The position numbers and the translations under genes are program-made. Below, piece after piece: positions 51,801 to 61,586 of a stretch of 64,000 nucleotides of DNA; position 1 is the first letter of the stretch, and each line of letters opens with the position of its first letter. This DNA comes from Paracentrotus lividus. Its lineage: Eukaryota > Echinodermata > Echinoidea > Camarodonta > Echinidae. The notes beneath the pieces were generated by a model. The model was given only the letters and a program-made list of their open reading frames with translations, made no database searches and was not told the origin of the DNA. The stretch covers positions 8,805,475-8,869,474 of the forward strand of contig CALNVZ010003435.1 in the NCBI GenBank assembly GCA_940671915.1, read 5' to 3'.

Positions 51801-53738
51801 TGTTTAGCCTTGATGACGAGGCTGTAGTTGGTTATTATTGATAATATTTTATTTTGATTTATGTTTGGTTGAGATTTTACAATACAATTTAGGGAAGATA
51901 GAAATTTCCATGGTGTAAAAATGAATAAAATGAATGTTGAACCACAATCAAAATAAATTTTGACCCCTCCCCTAGACAAAAGAGACGAGCCTGTAACCAT
52001 AAATCTAGATTTAATTTAAAGAACATTAACAAATCTCCACCTCAGACGTGTTTCTCTGGGGTAGGACTGAGGGGGCCTTGGTGGGTCGCGTGAACAAAAA
52101 GGCCCCAAAAATAAGAAAAAATGATGAAAATGGCCATCTTCTGGGGGTGACAAACTTTTTTGAAGAAAAATCCCCGGGAAGGGTTGAGGGAACGTCCAAG
52201 GTATACCCAGGATTACAGAAAGTGAAAGCGGTGACAAACACATTCAAGAAATTAATAACGGAGCAACATAATGTCACTTGAGCCAGAAAAAAAATATTCC
52301 ACCTTTATGACGAACAGTGTACATACCTTCTATCAATATTTCACTCGTCTCTTTTCTATGTCTGTCTATCCGTTTGTCTCCATCTATCTGTCTGTCTTTG
52401 TCTCTCTCTGGTTAGTAGCTGGTTGGTCGTTTGTTTGTTTTGTTGTTTGTTTGGGGTTGTCTTTTTCTTCTTTTAGCCAGGCAGTTTTGGAGGGGGCAGT
52501 TTCTGAGACGGATTCAACATCCTCTCATTTTTATGCCTCCGCGACGAAGTCTCGCCGGAGGCATTATGTTTTCGGGTTGTCCGTCCGTACGTCCGTACGT
52601 CCGTCCCACTTTCGTTCTCACGATAACTTAAGAACCGTTTGACGGATGATCTTCATTCTTGGTACATGTGTGCATACTGAGGTGACAATGATCTGATTAG
52701 ATTTTGGGGTCACGAGGTCAAAGGTCAAAGGTCACAGAGGTCAATAAATGGGTGAAAATAGCTCGTTCTCACAATAACTCAGGAATTGTTTCACTTATCA
52801 TCTTCATTCTTGGTACAAGTGTGCATAGTGAGGTGACAATGATCTGATTAGATTTTGGGGTCACAAGGTCAAAAGTCAAAGGTCACAGAGGTCAATAAAT
52901 AGGTGAAAATAGCTTGTTCTCATTATAACTCAAGAACCGTTTGACGGATTATCCTCATTTTTGGTTCATGTGTGCATACTGAGGTGACAATGATCTGATT
53001 AGATTTTGGGGTCACAAGGTCAAAGGTCAAAGGCCACAGAGGTCAATAAATAGGTGAAAATAGCTAATTCTCACAATAACTCAACCGTTTTACTAATCAT
53101 TTTATTATTTAGTACCTGTGTGCATACTGGGGTGGCAATGATCAAAGAAGATTTTGGGTTCACAAGGTCAAAGGTCAGAGGTCAAATAGGTTTTAAAAAG
53201 CTTGTTCTTTTGATAACTCAACAACCATTTGACAGATCATCTTCATACTTGTTACATGTGTGCATACTAGGGTGACAATTATCTGATTAGATTTTGTGGT
53301 TACAAGGTCAAAGGTCAAGGTCAAAGGTGTCTGTGTATAAATGAAAGTGAATAGATGAATGTGTCATATATTTCTGATCTGGCAATGGCGGAGGCATATA
53401 TTTCGACCGTGCGCGGTCGAGGATTCATCTAGTTAATTATCATTTTGATATACGATTTATTGCACAGTATGAGAGTTTTGTAATTTTGAACTATACGCCC
53501 TCCGCCCCCTCTCTCCTTCTCTCGATTTCTTTTACCCTTTTCCCATTCATCTTCTTCCTATCCCTTTCTGTATACCCCCCTTTATCTCTCTTGTCTTTTA
53601 TTGAACTTCATCTGTCTCCATCTCTATTATTATATTTATTCCGTCACTATTCCTCTCTCTTTCACTCTCTCTATCTCTCTCTCTCTCTCTCTCTCTACCT
53701 CCCCTCTCTCTTCCTCTCTTCTTTCGTCCTCTCTCCTG

Positions 53739-53786
<48 letters not shown>

Positions 53787-55674
53787 CTCCCCCCTCCAGG
53801 GAGGACGTAAGAAGTACTACACGGTATGCCTACCTCATTTAACCTTTTATTACCATGGATATCATTCATTTCTGGAGGCTGGTAGACAAGCTTGCTGAAC
53901 AGGTATGGTGTAAACCGCTATTATATTTATTTACATATACATGTATTTGAATGTATTTATCATTAATCCAGTTATAGTTTTATTCAGGTATCTATTTGTT
54001 TATTTATCGAATTACTGTTTTATTCATTTATTGATGAATTAATTAATTAATAAATACATTATTTGATTAATTAGTATTTATTTATTTATTTATTATTATT
54101 TATTTATTTATTTTATTCATTTATTTATTAGTCAATTAATTAATTAATTAATTTATATTAATATTCATAGACGATAACAAGATCAGATTTGATATGCGAA
54201 AGATTTTTTTTTACACTTGGTCCGGTAACAACAACCTCGAACTCTATAGATGCAATTTGCATCATTATCTATAATAGCAAAACTTAACTTTAAAGAATAT
54301 AAACATGGAAGGGCAACATGTATTAAACAAATAATAAATATTTCAATATCCCGTATCCCGGATATTCATTGGGATAAACTGGGGTATAGTTATTTTTAAG
54401 ATTCATTAATATTCGTTGTATTAATTAGTCTCTTGACCATTACATCGATTATTGTTTTCGCATTGAAATTTTTGTGAAAATTCAATATAAATTACTCCTT
54501 AATTTCATCCTTAAAAGATTCCTGGGAGGCACCGTGGGAGTCTGCCATGGCTGAGGAGTGGGACAACATGACTACCTCTGAATGGTTGGACAAGATCTGC
54601 TGGTTTTCCTACACCAAGAAGGTGGCAGAGGCCTTCGCCAGGACTATATTCGCTACAGAGACTTACAACATGTCTCTCCTCTTCTCCTCTGGTACAATCA
54701 AGAGTGGTGGAGGTAAATGATGATGATTGATTTTAAGTCTCTGAGGCGAAGACAGTCCGGGTGAAATGCCTCAACAACTTTCCGTATGAAGATGCAAATG
54801 GTGATGGGGATGGTGTGTGATGAAGGTGAGATGATGATTGTGATCTTCAGTGGCGGATCCAGGATTTCATGACAAGGGGGGGGGTCAAAATTGTAATTTC
54901 AGATTTTGGTACACCCAATTTTTTTTCCCGTTCACCCCGCGGCCAAGCAAAAAGGTATGACGATGGTGACGACGATGTTTTGTTGATGATGAGAATGTTG
55001 TTTGATGATAATGTGGTGATGATGATTATGATGATAGTGATGATGGAGATGAGCATGATGAATATGATAATGAGGAGTATGATAAATGATGAAACAGCTG
55101 CTGGTGATGTGAAGTGTCAATGTTAATGAATGTTGCTAGAATCAAGCATATCAAGACTGGTTTGACGAATAGAATCACAACCATTCCAACCACCACTGCG
55201 CCGCCACCACCACCTCCATCACCGCCACCACCACCACACCAACACCACCACAGCCATCCACACCACCACTGCTACCACCACCACTGCCACCGCCAACCAA
55301 CCATGAGATAATTATCATCATCCTCATTGTTAGCATCATTACCGTCGTCTTCCTCACCCCAACGATATGTTTGTTTTATCCCTATTTCTATCTTCAAAAC
55401 AATAAATATCATCAGTATAGTCATCGCCACCAGGACCACCTCGCCTTCACCATCATCATCATCATCATCATCATCACTATCATCTTATCATCACCACCAT
55501 TACCATGGCAATCATCACCGTCATCACCATCATTACCATCATTATTCCACAATTATTATCATCATCATCATCATTATTATTATTATCATCATCTCTTCTT
55601 CTTCTTCTACAGGGTGATCTGCCTCCTTCCCAGTTGAAGATTCTTGCAGATATGATCATCTTTATCATCATCAC

Positions 55675-55708
<34 letters not shown>

Positions 55709-58700
55709 TCATCATTACCATGAGAATCATCACCACCCATTACCATCACCATCATCATCACCATTACCATCATTATTACCACAATTATCATCATCTTCTC
55801 ACAACCACCATCAATACAATATCATCATCATCATCATCATCATCATAATCATCATTATTATCATCAATATATCACCATACATTTAATCATAAATGAAGTT
55901 GTTACTCTACTACAACAAAGGTTTGTATGCATTTCTAGTTCCAAACTTTCATAATGTTGTATCATGTTAAATCCCTTTCCTTTCGTTTTTATTACAGGGA
56001 TATACAGAATCATAACGACCGATAATGGCGGCCAGGTAAATAGAATTACGTTTATTGTGTGATTATGTCAATCCAACTAACAGAATAAAGTTATAAAATT
56101 GAAAGTGAGTAATTGTTTTCACTCAATATGGTGTAACATCACCTAACTTGATATATTTTAATCTCACCCCCCCCCTTTTTTTGTGTTTTCTACTGTTTAT
56201 TTTCGTTATTTTCATTTCTACGTGAAAACGTCCACTTTTTAATATAATACATTTACCTTAAAAATGAATAAAAGTTACATCGAGAAGAATTTCATTCCAG
56301 CCGAAAATTAGAAACATTCATAATATTGTTAAAGATACATTATATTTATTTGTTTATACACAATACTTTTTTTTGTTTACGTAGGAAAGAAAACTGATTG
56401 GGGGCTCCCAACAAATTAGCGAAAGGATAGCAGATCGACTTGTGATGGTAAGGTTAAAATTGATTCCAGCTGGAAAAAAAAGAAGAAAATCCAAATGATG
56501 GCCTTTCTTGACAGGCCCTATGACGCGACCCCCTCCTTTTCTTTTTCGTTTTTTTTTTTTTTTTTTTTTCCTTTACAAATATTTCCCCAGCGTTCATTAT
56601 GTTGTATTCATTTTACTTGATTGATCTTTCATATCCTTGTAAATGGATATTTAATCTTGCTCTTAATATATACATATCATATGAATTATATCCAAACAAA
56701 AAATTTGAACGCTATGAGCTAACTGGTATATGGTTGATCTATAAAATATGCCGCTATTTCTATACATTTTACATTTTTTAAAGGTTCTTGGTCTCTTTTT
56801 TTGCAAGTGATATTTGTGATTACTCCTGTCATAAAAGAATTCTTTTATATTATTCTATTTCAGCTAATGTGACATGGAGCACCCGGTGAGGTCTATATCA
56901 CAGGAGGGTACAGGAATCAAGTACTACAGTCAGTGGAAAGGAATTCCAGGTATATACATGATATATAACAAGTGTCATAGCCATCAGGCAGTTCGTGGCG
57001 TTGCCCTTCCAAATAGCACTGTACAGGAAAATGATGAGGGGGGGGTTGAAGCTGGCACATGCTAATATACATGTATGAAGCACCCCTCTTCCCGATGCCT
57101 TAAAAAAATGATTCTTTATATGTATAACTTCCAATGTGTCTTTAAATTATGGGCATAGAAGAAAAATGTACCCCCCCCCCATCCCATGAAGTCTGAATTT
57201 CACATTGTGGGAATTTCCAACGTAAATTATTGTTATACAATGAATCAAGCTTTAAATATTTATGCTGAAATATGATTACGTTTATCCCCCTTTTTATGTA
57301 TCTTAATGACTTTTGTTATCTTTTAAATTAAACATAAAAGAGCATTCAATCGTAATTCGTAAATGTATTTATTTATTTAGGCAGACTATGTGATCAGCGC
57401 AGTTCCAATGACACTATTGGGAAAAATTTCATTCACCCCTCCACTTCCTCCTCTCAAAAATCAGGTAAAATTTATTTATTTATTTATTTAAACAAAATGA
57501 ATACACTCAACATATGCAATATAAGAAAAATATTTAAACGGGTACGTACATTTTTTTATTAATTATTTTATTTTAATTTGAAAAAAAATTATAGATTACT
57601 ACAAATGATTATTATTATATATATATCAGCATTTGTCTTCCTGTTGTAACAATTACTACTTGAAGAGGAAAGTTTTTTCTTGTGATTCCGTGACCATTTT
57701 TAACATTTCCAGAGACAATGATACTAATTCATGCTTCTTGGTCACTAAACAAGTAATGAACTATATTTTTTAGTTAATCGATTGACTATATTTTAGTTTA
57801 TTTTTTCATAATTTCATATGAAGCTGAGCCAAAGAATTCCGATGGGATCGTGCATCAAGACCATGACTTACTACAGCCGACCTTTCTGGAGAGGTTTAAG
57901 TAAGTAAAATAATTTAACCCTAAGCTGACTGAGGTGTTTTTGGTATCTGTAAAAGACTGGGGGCATGATTTTCAACATTAAATTTATATTTCCTTTCCAC
58001 AATTTTTCAATATAACATTGAATTATATAATTTACACAATTATTCTTTAATTGTATATATAAATACATTTTCTGGTATATATTGAGATCAGATAATGCAA
58101 AAAATTATTGATATTTTCGATGGATATGGAGGGACCCATTAAAAAGTGAATAGGGCCTACTTGTAGAATATGGGTCTCTCAAAATAAAACAGTAACATTA
58201 CAAAAAAGAGCAAGAATAAAGCATAATGCAAAATTCGGCACAGAAAACAAACTGAGAAATGATAATATAAGAACAACAAAATGATAGAAAGAGAGGGGTA
58301 TAATTTGATGGTAATTCTATTTTTCCAAACACTTATTTACAGGTTTCTCAGGATTTATTCTGACTGATGACATTGTTGCTGCTACAATCGATGATACTAA
58401 ACCAGATGGCACCTTGGCTTGTCTTGTTGGGTAAGTGAGGGTGCTATTCATTTTCCATAGAGACCTTCACGACAAAACTTGGCCATTGCAGTTTTGGTTT
58501 TAGCGCATATTGTTTTGTATCGAGCTTGCCTAACAAAGCAGCACAAGTCATATGACATGTGTATGGTAACCTACTCAAATTGAGTGGACCAAACTCTACA
58601 ATGAAGGGCTCAGTAGAAAGGAAGATTTGTAAATGTTGTTATTACACTGACTTTGGCCAACCCCGGATTAATAAATGTATCAGCATGGCGCGTGTTGCGA

Positions 58701-61525
58701 TGTTAGGCAAGCTCAATATCAAAAAAAGTGCGCCGATTTGGTAACGCTACTGAATACCGAAGAAATAGATAAATGATGAGCATAGATTTTTTTTTTTTTT
58801 ATTTTTTTTTTTTTATAAGGAGGGATGGGGGGAAGAGATAGAAGATAGGCGGAAAAGGACTTTAATGATTTGCAATAATATATTCAAATCTATATTAATT
58901 AACAATTGGGCTGACTCTACCTACCTCTTTCGTTCTTTGATTTGTAACGGAAACTGTCGCGAGGAAATATGCATCCGCCAGCCCCGAGGAAAGGTAACAA
59001 ATATAATGACTGTATTGAAAAAAACAAAAACGTAGGGCATCATTAATTTCAAAATAATCAAATAGACACACGCATGATTCAAATCATCTATCCATGAGGA
59101 GCCGTTTGTATATATTTTCCCTATGGCCCATATTCTGCTATAAAAACTGAGTATGTATGCGTCGCAAGGTCGTGAAAGCTATTGTGCTATCCGCATCAGA
59201 CAAAATGATCGCACAATAGCTTTGCACGAACTTGCGACGCATACAAACTCATAGCAGGATACGGACCCATTGGTTTAGATTTAAAACTTCAGCTCCTTTG
59301 ACTTATTTATAATGTTCACAATGCACCGTGAATAGAAATACAAATCAAATTGATATTTTCAATTGGCACAATCATAACAAATAATTGTCAACGGTAAAGA
59401 GCAGGCATGAAAATGTTGAAGAAATGCTACTAAGTAGCCCTGTTCATTGAAATTATGAATTGTATTATTTTATTAAAAATATGCTTTATAATATATCACA
59501 TAATATATGTTAATTTTTACAGGAAGATGCTTGTGGCCAAGTGCTATGCCAAGGTGTTTGGAAGTGATGAAGCATTGAAAGTAAGTATTCACATTGTGGA
59601 GAAATACTTTCTACCTTTGTTTGTCCGATGGTTTAGTTTTCCGTTTAGTTTTTGTTTTTGTTTGTTTTTTGTTTTTTTGTTTATTATAACCCTGTACTGC
59701 ACTGTTCGTACAAGTGAAATCATGTTTGGTGCAGTGCAGTTCAGCGTGGACCGGTCCAATTTCAATTCAATACATTTTCATATAAAACATTAATGGAGTC
59801 GTTTCTGTTTGGCATTTACATATGCCATAAGAGTAAACGAGAAATCATTCACAATCATCTTCACAAACTACAAAACTCATACCGTTTATGAGAAAGAGGG
59901 CGCTATAGCACATATCTCGCGCGGGTAAGATTGATTTCTGCAAATGGAGCATAAATGCAGCCGATAAATGTTAGAGGCTTAAATTAATTTTGTTTGTAAA
60001 TACTTACATGAGAATAGGAGGGGGAGAGCTCACATTTCAATGACAATGTTTTTGGTTTAAGCCTTCAAACTTTGCCAGCGTAACACGTTTCCGTTATATT
60101 ATCGATTGTACCGAAGCAGGAAAGGGTGCGTAATGCGGCGGTCACAACTCGCCGTACCTTCGACGTGCAACTCCCTACGATGGATTTCGTAGAAAATTCG
60201 TGCAGCGGGGGTACCTTTCAGGTACAATGCATGTACGACGTGCAGAAGGTTTTTACAATACCCTTACTACAGAAACGCAGGAATCGCAGAAGTTGACCCA
60301 GGACCTGTGCGTGCATTGCACATGCAACGCAGGCTACGTTGATGGCACGTGCCCCGTAGCCTACGACGAGTTGTGACCGCCGCATAAGCCATGACCATAA
60401 TGACAAAGACCTTTTGATACAAAGTAACTGTAATAACGCAAAAAACAAGGCTATTTAAGCATCTATTAATATGAATTGGACGTGAACAAACTAAATTCTC
60501 CCATCTCAGTCGAAATGTAGCGAGCGCGAAGCGCCATTGTAAATGATTACCATCTGAATTTATTCTGTCTAATTTTAATGTTCAGCCAACGAACTATGTT
60601 GAGAAGAACTGGATGGAGGAGGAGTATAGCGGTGGATGCTACATGGGAGCCACGCCCCCTGGAGTACTCTCTACATACGGCAAGTAAGTCATTACCTCCC
60701 CATTAATTAACATATCATTTAAAAAAATGCTCAAAATTTTATTGTCCGATACAAGGTGAACGGATGTTCTTTTTGCCCCCTTTTTCGATGGCCCGGCAGC
60801 CACTTAGCAGCGCCAGAAGGACGTTGCTCTATCCCTTCTACTTGAACGCCATACAGGGTAGCAGTAACTACCTTTTTTTAGACGTCTTTTGGTATGACGC
60901 GGCCGGGGATCGGTTGATAGTTTGTCGACCTAAAAGGAGCCACGCCCAGTGGATTTCTCTCCATATTTTGGCAAGTAATTGAAAACACATCGATAACAAT
61001 TTATCCGCTTGTTTGGGACAAAAATGAGTTCTGGTATGGAATGAAATAATAATCTTACATAAGCCAACTGAACTTGCATCATGTGAACTGGATGTTTAAA
61101 TTATTATAAACAATTGCCGTTGTTCTCTAAGGGTGACTTAAAGTTAATATGCCTTGCTATTGTCTCAAACAATAGGGTGAGGTATTTAGTAGGCCTACTA
61201 ACCTTGGTCACCCTTCGAGAATACCGGCCACTTATTTTAAACGACATTGGTACTCGATAAAAAAAAAATCTTTTTCGACCATCCAAAAAACACAATTTCT
61301 TAAAATACCATCCGGTCATTGCGGGACAAGGGGTGTGGATCATTTTTTTTTAATCCTTATTTTAGGGGCCTTTTTCAAAATTATTTCGGTTGTTTAATTT
61401 GATATATTGACAGGGTGATGAGAGAGCCTGTAGGTCAAGTGTACTTTGCTGGGACCGAAACAGCCTGCCATTGGTCTGGCTACATGGAAGGTGCTGTTCA
61501 GGCAGGAGAGAGGGCAGCCAGAGAG
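42789..61525 (+). CDS. Flavin monoamine oxidase (MAO A/B family), 15 exons, C-terminal tail missing
   Basis: FAD-dependent amine oxidase that deaminates biogenic and dietary amines; family members sit on the mitochondrial outer membrane. Fifteen exons sum to 1337 nt; adding seven apparently lost bases gives 1344 nt, exactly 448 codons. Visible features: Rossmann GGGISG at the N terminus; [45 protein letters not shown] (catalytic-site Lys, about residue 298); [11 protein letters not shown] and YSGGCY (covalent FAD Cys, about residue 396, followed by the first cage Tyr); [16 protein letters not shown] (second cage Tyr, 38 residues after the Cys, the spacing in human MAO-B). Frameshifts in exons 4, 5, 7 and 8 and a TG acceptor at exon 12 interrupt the frame. 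The tail-anchor exon is not found before 64000. I cannot assign MAO-A or MAO-B. Confidence 0.95.
42838..45599 (+). other. MAO intron 1, 5' part
   Basis: AT-rich sequence with nothing recognised; a TGTAT run near 44060-44080 and a G-run at 44260-44269. Confidence 0.5.
45600..47340. repeat. Degenerate minisatellite, ~20 units of ~87 bp
   Basis: The unit has a core AAGGTGACGAAACTGCACCC followed by CTTTCCCAATCTTCC-like and CT-rich sequence and CTGCCTAACAT. Cores occur near 45613, 45880, 45983, 46223, 46311, 46470, 46553, 46630, 46713, 46776, 46867, 46960, 47082, 47171, 47248 and 47323, plus weaker ones between. Lies wholly within MAO intron 1. Confidence 0.9.
47341..48953 (+). other. MAO intron 1, 3' part
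   Basis: TTTG repeat at 47365-47398, otherwise nothing recognised. A 115-codon open frame at 48316-48663 is open on both strands, has no family signature and is treated as chance. Confidence 0.45.
48438..48453. promoter_or_regulatory. Palindromic nuclear-receptor half-site pair (AGGTCATGACCT)
   Basis: AAAGGTCATGACCTTT is a perfect 16-bp palindrome containing AGGTCATGACCT, the inverted pair with no spacer known as the palindromic thyroid-hormone/retinoid response element. In MAO intron 1. Function is inferred only. Confidence 0.35.
48954..49048 (+). CDS. MAO exon 2
   Basis: Acceptor CACCTCCTTAG. Encodes [19 protein letters not shown] then [12 protein letters not shown]; donor GTAGGT, phase 0. 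Completes the dinucleotide-binding fold and the RxGGR flavin motif. Confidence 0.95.
49078..49199 (-). mobile_element. CAGTGGCGGATCC MITE, family B, diverged (MAO intron 2)
   Basis: Ends GTAATGGCGAATCCAGGGGG and GTCCTGGATCCACCGCTG; interior diverged. Confidence 0.65.
49874..50011 (+). CDS. MAO exon 3
   Basis: 138 nt, 46 codons, phase 0 at both ends; donor GTAAGT. Encodes [20 protein letters not shown], then [15 protein letters not shown] and [11 protein letters not shown]. Gap-free match to the MAO family. Confidence 0.95.
50047..50220 (-). mobile_element. CAGTGGCGGATCC MITE, family B (MAO intron 3)
   Basis: Complete 174-bp copy from CAGTAGCGGATCCAAGCGGG to ATCCTGGATCCGCCACTG, closely similar to 41496-41664 including the middle AACCACTCATTGACTG word and a 14-base C-run. 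Confidence 0.9.
51315..52319. mobile_element. 1.0-kb Tc1/mariner-like foldback element (MAO intron 3)
   Basis: CACTGTCCGTCATAAAGTTG at the left and its near reverse complement at the right, with TA at both flanks (51313-51314, 52320-52321). The inverted match continues inward for about 300 bases through CTTGGACGTTC and TCAGTCCTACCC-like words, which explains similar open frames on both strands. No transposase. Confidence 0.85.
52530..53436. repeat. ~150-bp tandem repeat with AGGTCA direct repeats (MAO intron 3)
   Basis: Begins TTATGCCTCCGCGACGAAGT with a GTCCGTACGTCC run and ends GGCGGAGGCATATATTTCGA to GAGGATTCATCTAGTT. Between are five units marked by GATCTGATTAGATTTTGGGG (near 52692, 52843, 52994, diverged near 53141 and 53281). 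Each is followed by AGGTCAAAGGTCA-type direct repeats. The GGAGGCAT ends are inverted relative to each other, so it may be a mobile element with a tandem core. Confidence 0.85.
53646..53784. repeat. (CT)n microsatellite next to MAO exon 4 acceptor
   Basis: Imperfect CT repeat of about 140 bases that runs into the polypyrimidine tract of the exon 4 acceptor at 53799. Confidence 0.95.
53800..53902 (+). CDS. MAO exon 4, two apparent 1-base deletions
   Basis: Polypyrimidine acceptor CCCCCCTCCAG and donor GTATGG. It is 103 nt where the human exon encodes 35 codons (105 nt). GGRKKYYT is in the entry frame, [10 protein letters not shown] in the next frame and [16 protein letters not shown] in the third. 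The family signature needs one base added near 53822 and one near 53857. As assembled, the entry frame meets TGA at 53896-53898. Confidence 0.8.
54518..54712 (+). CDS. MAO exon 5, one apparent 1-base deletion
   Basis: Starts ATTCC then TGG GAG; family alignment expects I-P-W-E-A-P-W, which needs one more base near 54522. The rest is clean: [53 protein letters not shown] and [10 protein letters not shown]; donor GTAAAT, phase 1. Its length after correction is gap-free against human MAO. Confidence 0.9.
54848..54950 (+). mobile_element. CAGTGGCGGATCC MITE fragment (MAO intron 5)
   Basis: CAGTGGCGGATCCAGGATTT plus a G-run; right end not found before trinucleotide repeats begin. Confidence 0.6.
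54951..55868. repeat. Large compound trinucleotide block (MAO intron 5)
   Basis: GATGATG on the left half, CACCACCAC in the middle, ATCATCATC to the right, about 900 bases in all. This creates low-complexity frames on both strands; none is a gene. Confidence 0.95.
55998..56035 (+). CDS. MAO exon 6
   Basis: 38 nt encoding (G)[12 protein letters not shown]; acceptor TTTTTATTACAG, donor GTAAAT. Carries the second Ile of RII, which corresponds to the MAO-B gate residue Ile199 (from memory). Confidence 0.95.
56385..56447 (+). CDS. MAO exon 7, one apparent 1-base deletion near its end
   Basis: Encodes [19 protein letters not shown]. The assembled end reads CTT GTG ATG; the family expects L-G-D, which one extra G near 56442 would restore and would also change the exit phase to the one exon 8 needs. 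Donor GTAAGG. Confidence 0.9.
56864..56949 (+). CDS. MAO exon 8, three apparent lost bases
   Basis: Acceptor TATTCTATTTCAG, donor GTATAT. Recognisable pieces lie in three frames: NV, then [16 protein letters not shown], then TTVSGKEFQ. One base is missing near 56873 and two near 56927. With them the exon is 89 nt and the residue count equals that of human MAO. As assembled it is 86 nt and out of frame. Confidence 0.8.
57381..57464 (+). CDS. MAO exon 9
   Basis: 28 codons, phase 0 both ends: [15 protein letters not shown] then [13 protein letters not shown]. Gap-free family match. Confidence 0.95.
57824..57899 (+). CDS. MAO exon 10 (active-site Lys)
   Basis: [20 protein letters not shown] then FWRGL; donor GTAAGT, phase 1. 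The Lys of GSCIK matches the conserved MAO lysine that hydrogen-bonds the flavin through water. Confidence 0.95.
58343..58430 (+). CDS. MAO exon 11
   Basis: [20 protein letters not shown] then DGTLACLVG; donor GTAAGT, phase 2. The residue before TIDDTKP is Ala, where MAO-B has Tyr and MAO-A has Ile (from memory). Confidence 0.95.
58940..58993 (+). CDS. MAO exon 12, non-AG acceptor
   Basis: Encodes [17 protein letters not shown] plus AG of a split codon; donor GTAACA. The frame, length and phase fit exactly if the exon starts at 58940. The preceding bases are CTTTG, not CTTTAG, so the acceptor dinucleotide is TG. There is no AG in the tract just upstream. Confidence 0.8.
59125..59268. mobile_element. 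144-bp palindromic MITE (MAO intron 12)
   Basis: GGCCCATATTCTGCTATAAA at the left, ATAGCAGGATACGGACCC at the right. The long inner pair TATGCGTCGCAAG and AAGCTATTGTGC is mirrored almost perfectly. Confidence 0.85.
59523..59580 (+). CDS. MAO exon 13
   Basis: Encodes (R)[19 protein letters not shown]; acceptor TTTTTACAG, donor GTAAGT, phase 0. Confidence 0.95.
60134..60384. mobile_element. 251-bp MITE with TAA duplication, Harbinger-like (MAO intron 13)
   Basis: TGCGGCGGTCACAACTCGCC at the left, CGAGTTGTGACCGCCGCA at the right, flanked on both sides by TAA. Three-base TAA-type duplications are usual for PIF/Harbinger elements. Non-coding. Confidence 0.8.
60586..60683 (+). CDS. MAO exon 14 (covalent-FAD cysteine)
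   Basis: [20 protein letters not shown] then [12 protein letters not shown]; donor GTAAGT. SGGCY holds the cysteine that binds FAD covalently and the first Tyr of the aromatic cage. Confidence 0.97.
60936..60980 (+). pseudogene. Decayed partial duplicate of MAO exon 14 end
   Basis: GGAGCCACGCCCAGTGGATT to GGCAAGTAATT resembles exon 14 positions 60646-60690 (GGAGCCACGCCCCCTGGAGT to GGCAAGTAAGT), including the donor-like GTAA. In frame it reads [13 protein letters not shown] against [13 protein letters not shown]. It lies 290 bases downstream of the original, in intron 14. Upstream similarity fades at once, so it is a remnant, not a usable alternative exon. Confidence 0.55.
61414..61525 (+). 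CDS. MAO exon 15 (second cage tyrosine)
   Basis: (K)[20 protein letters not shown] then [17 protein letters not shown]; acceptor TATTGACAG, donor GTAAAA, phase 0. The following exon should encode the C-terminal linker and transmembrane helix and is not seen in the window. Confidence 0.97.
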
Positions 61526-61586
61526 GTAAAATATTTAGAACCTGTACCTTCGTTGTCTTTTTATTTATTTTATTTTATTTATTTTT

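Noticed and set aside
51405..52277. Similar open frames on both strands ([15 protein letters not shown])
   Set aside because: They come from the two inverted arms of the foldback element at 51315-52319, not from a gene.
55175..55794. Several Met/His/Ile/Gly-rich frames on both strands
   Set aside because: Translation of ATG/ATC/CAC trinucleotide repeats in MAO intron 5.
60764..60982. 72-codon plus-strand frame in MAO intron 14
   Set aside because: The similarity to exon 14 lies in a different reading frame and only over 45 bases, so the open frame itself is chance.
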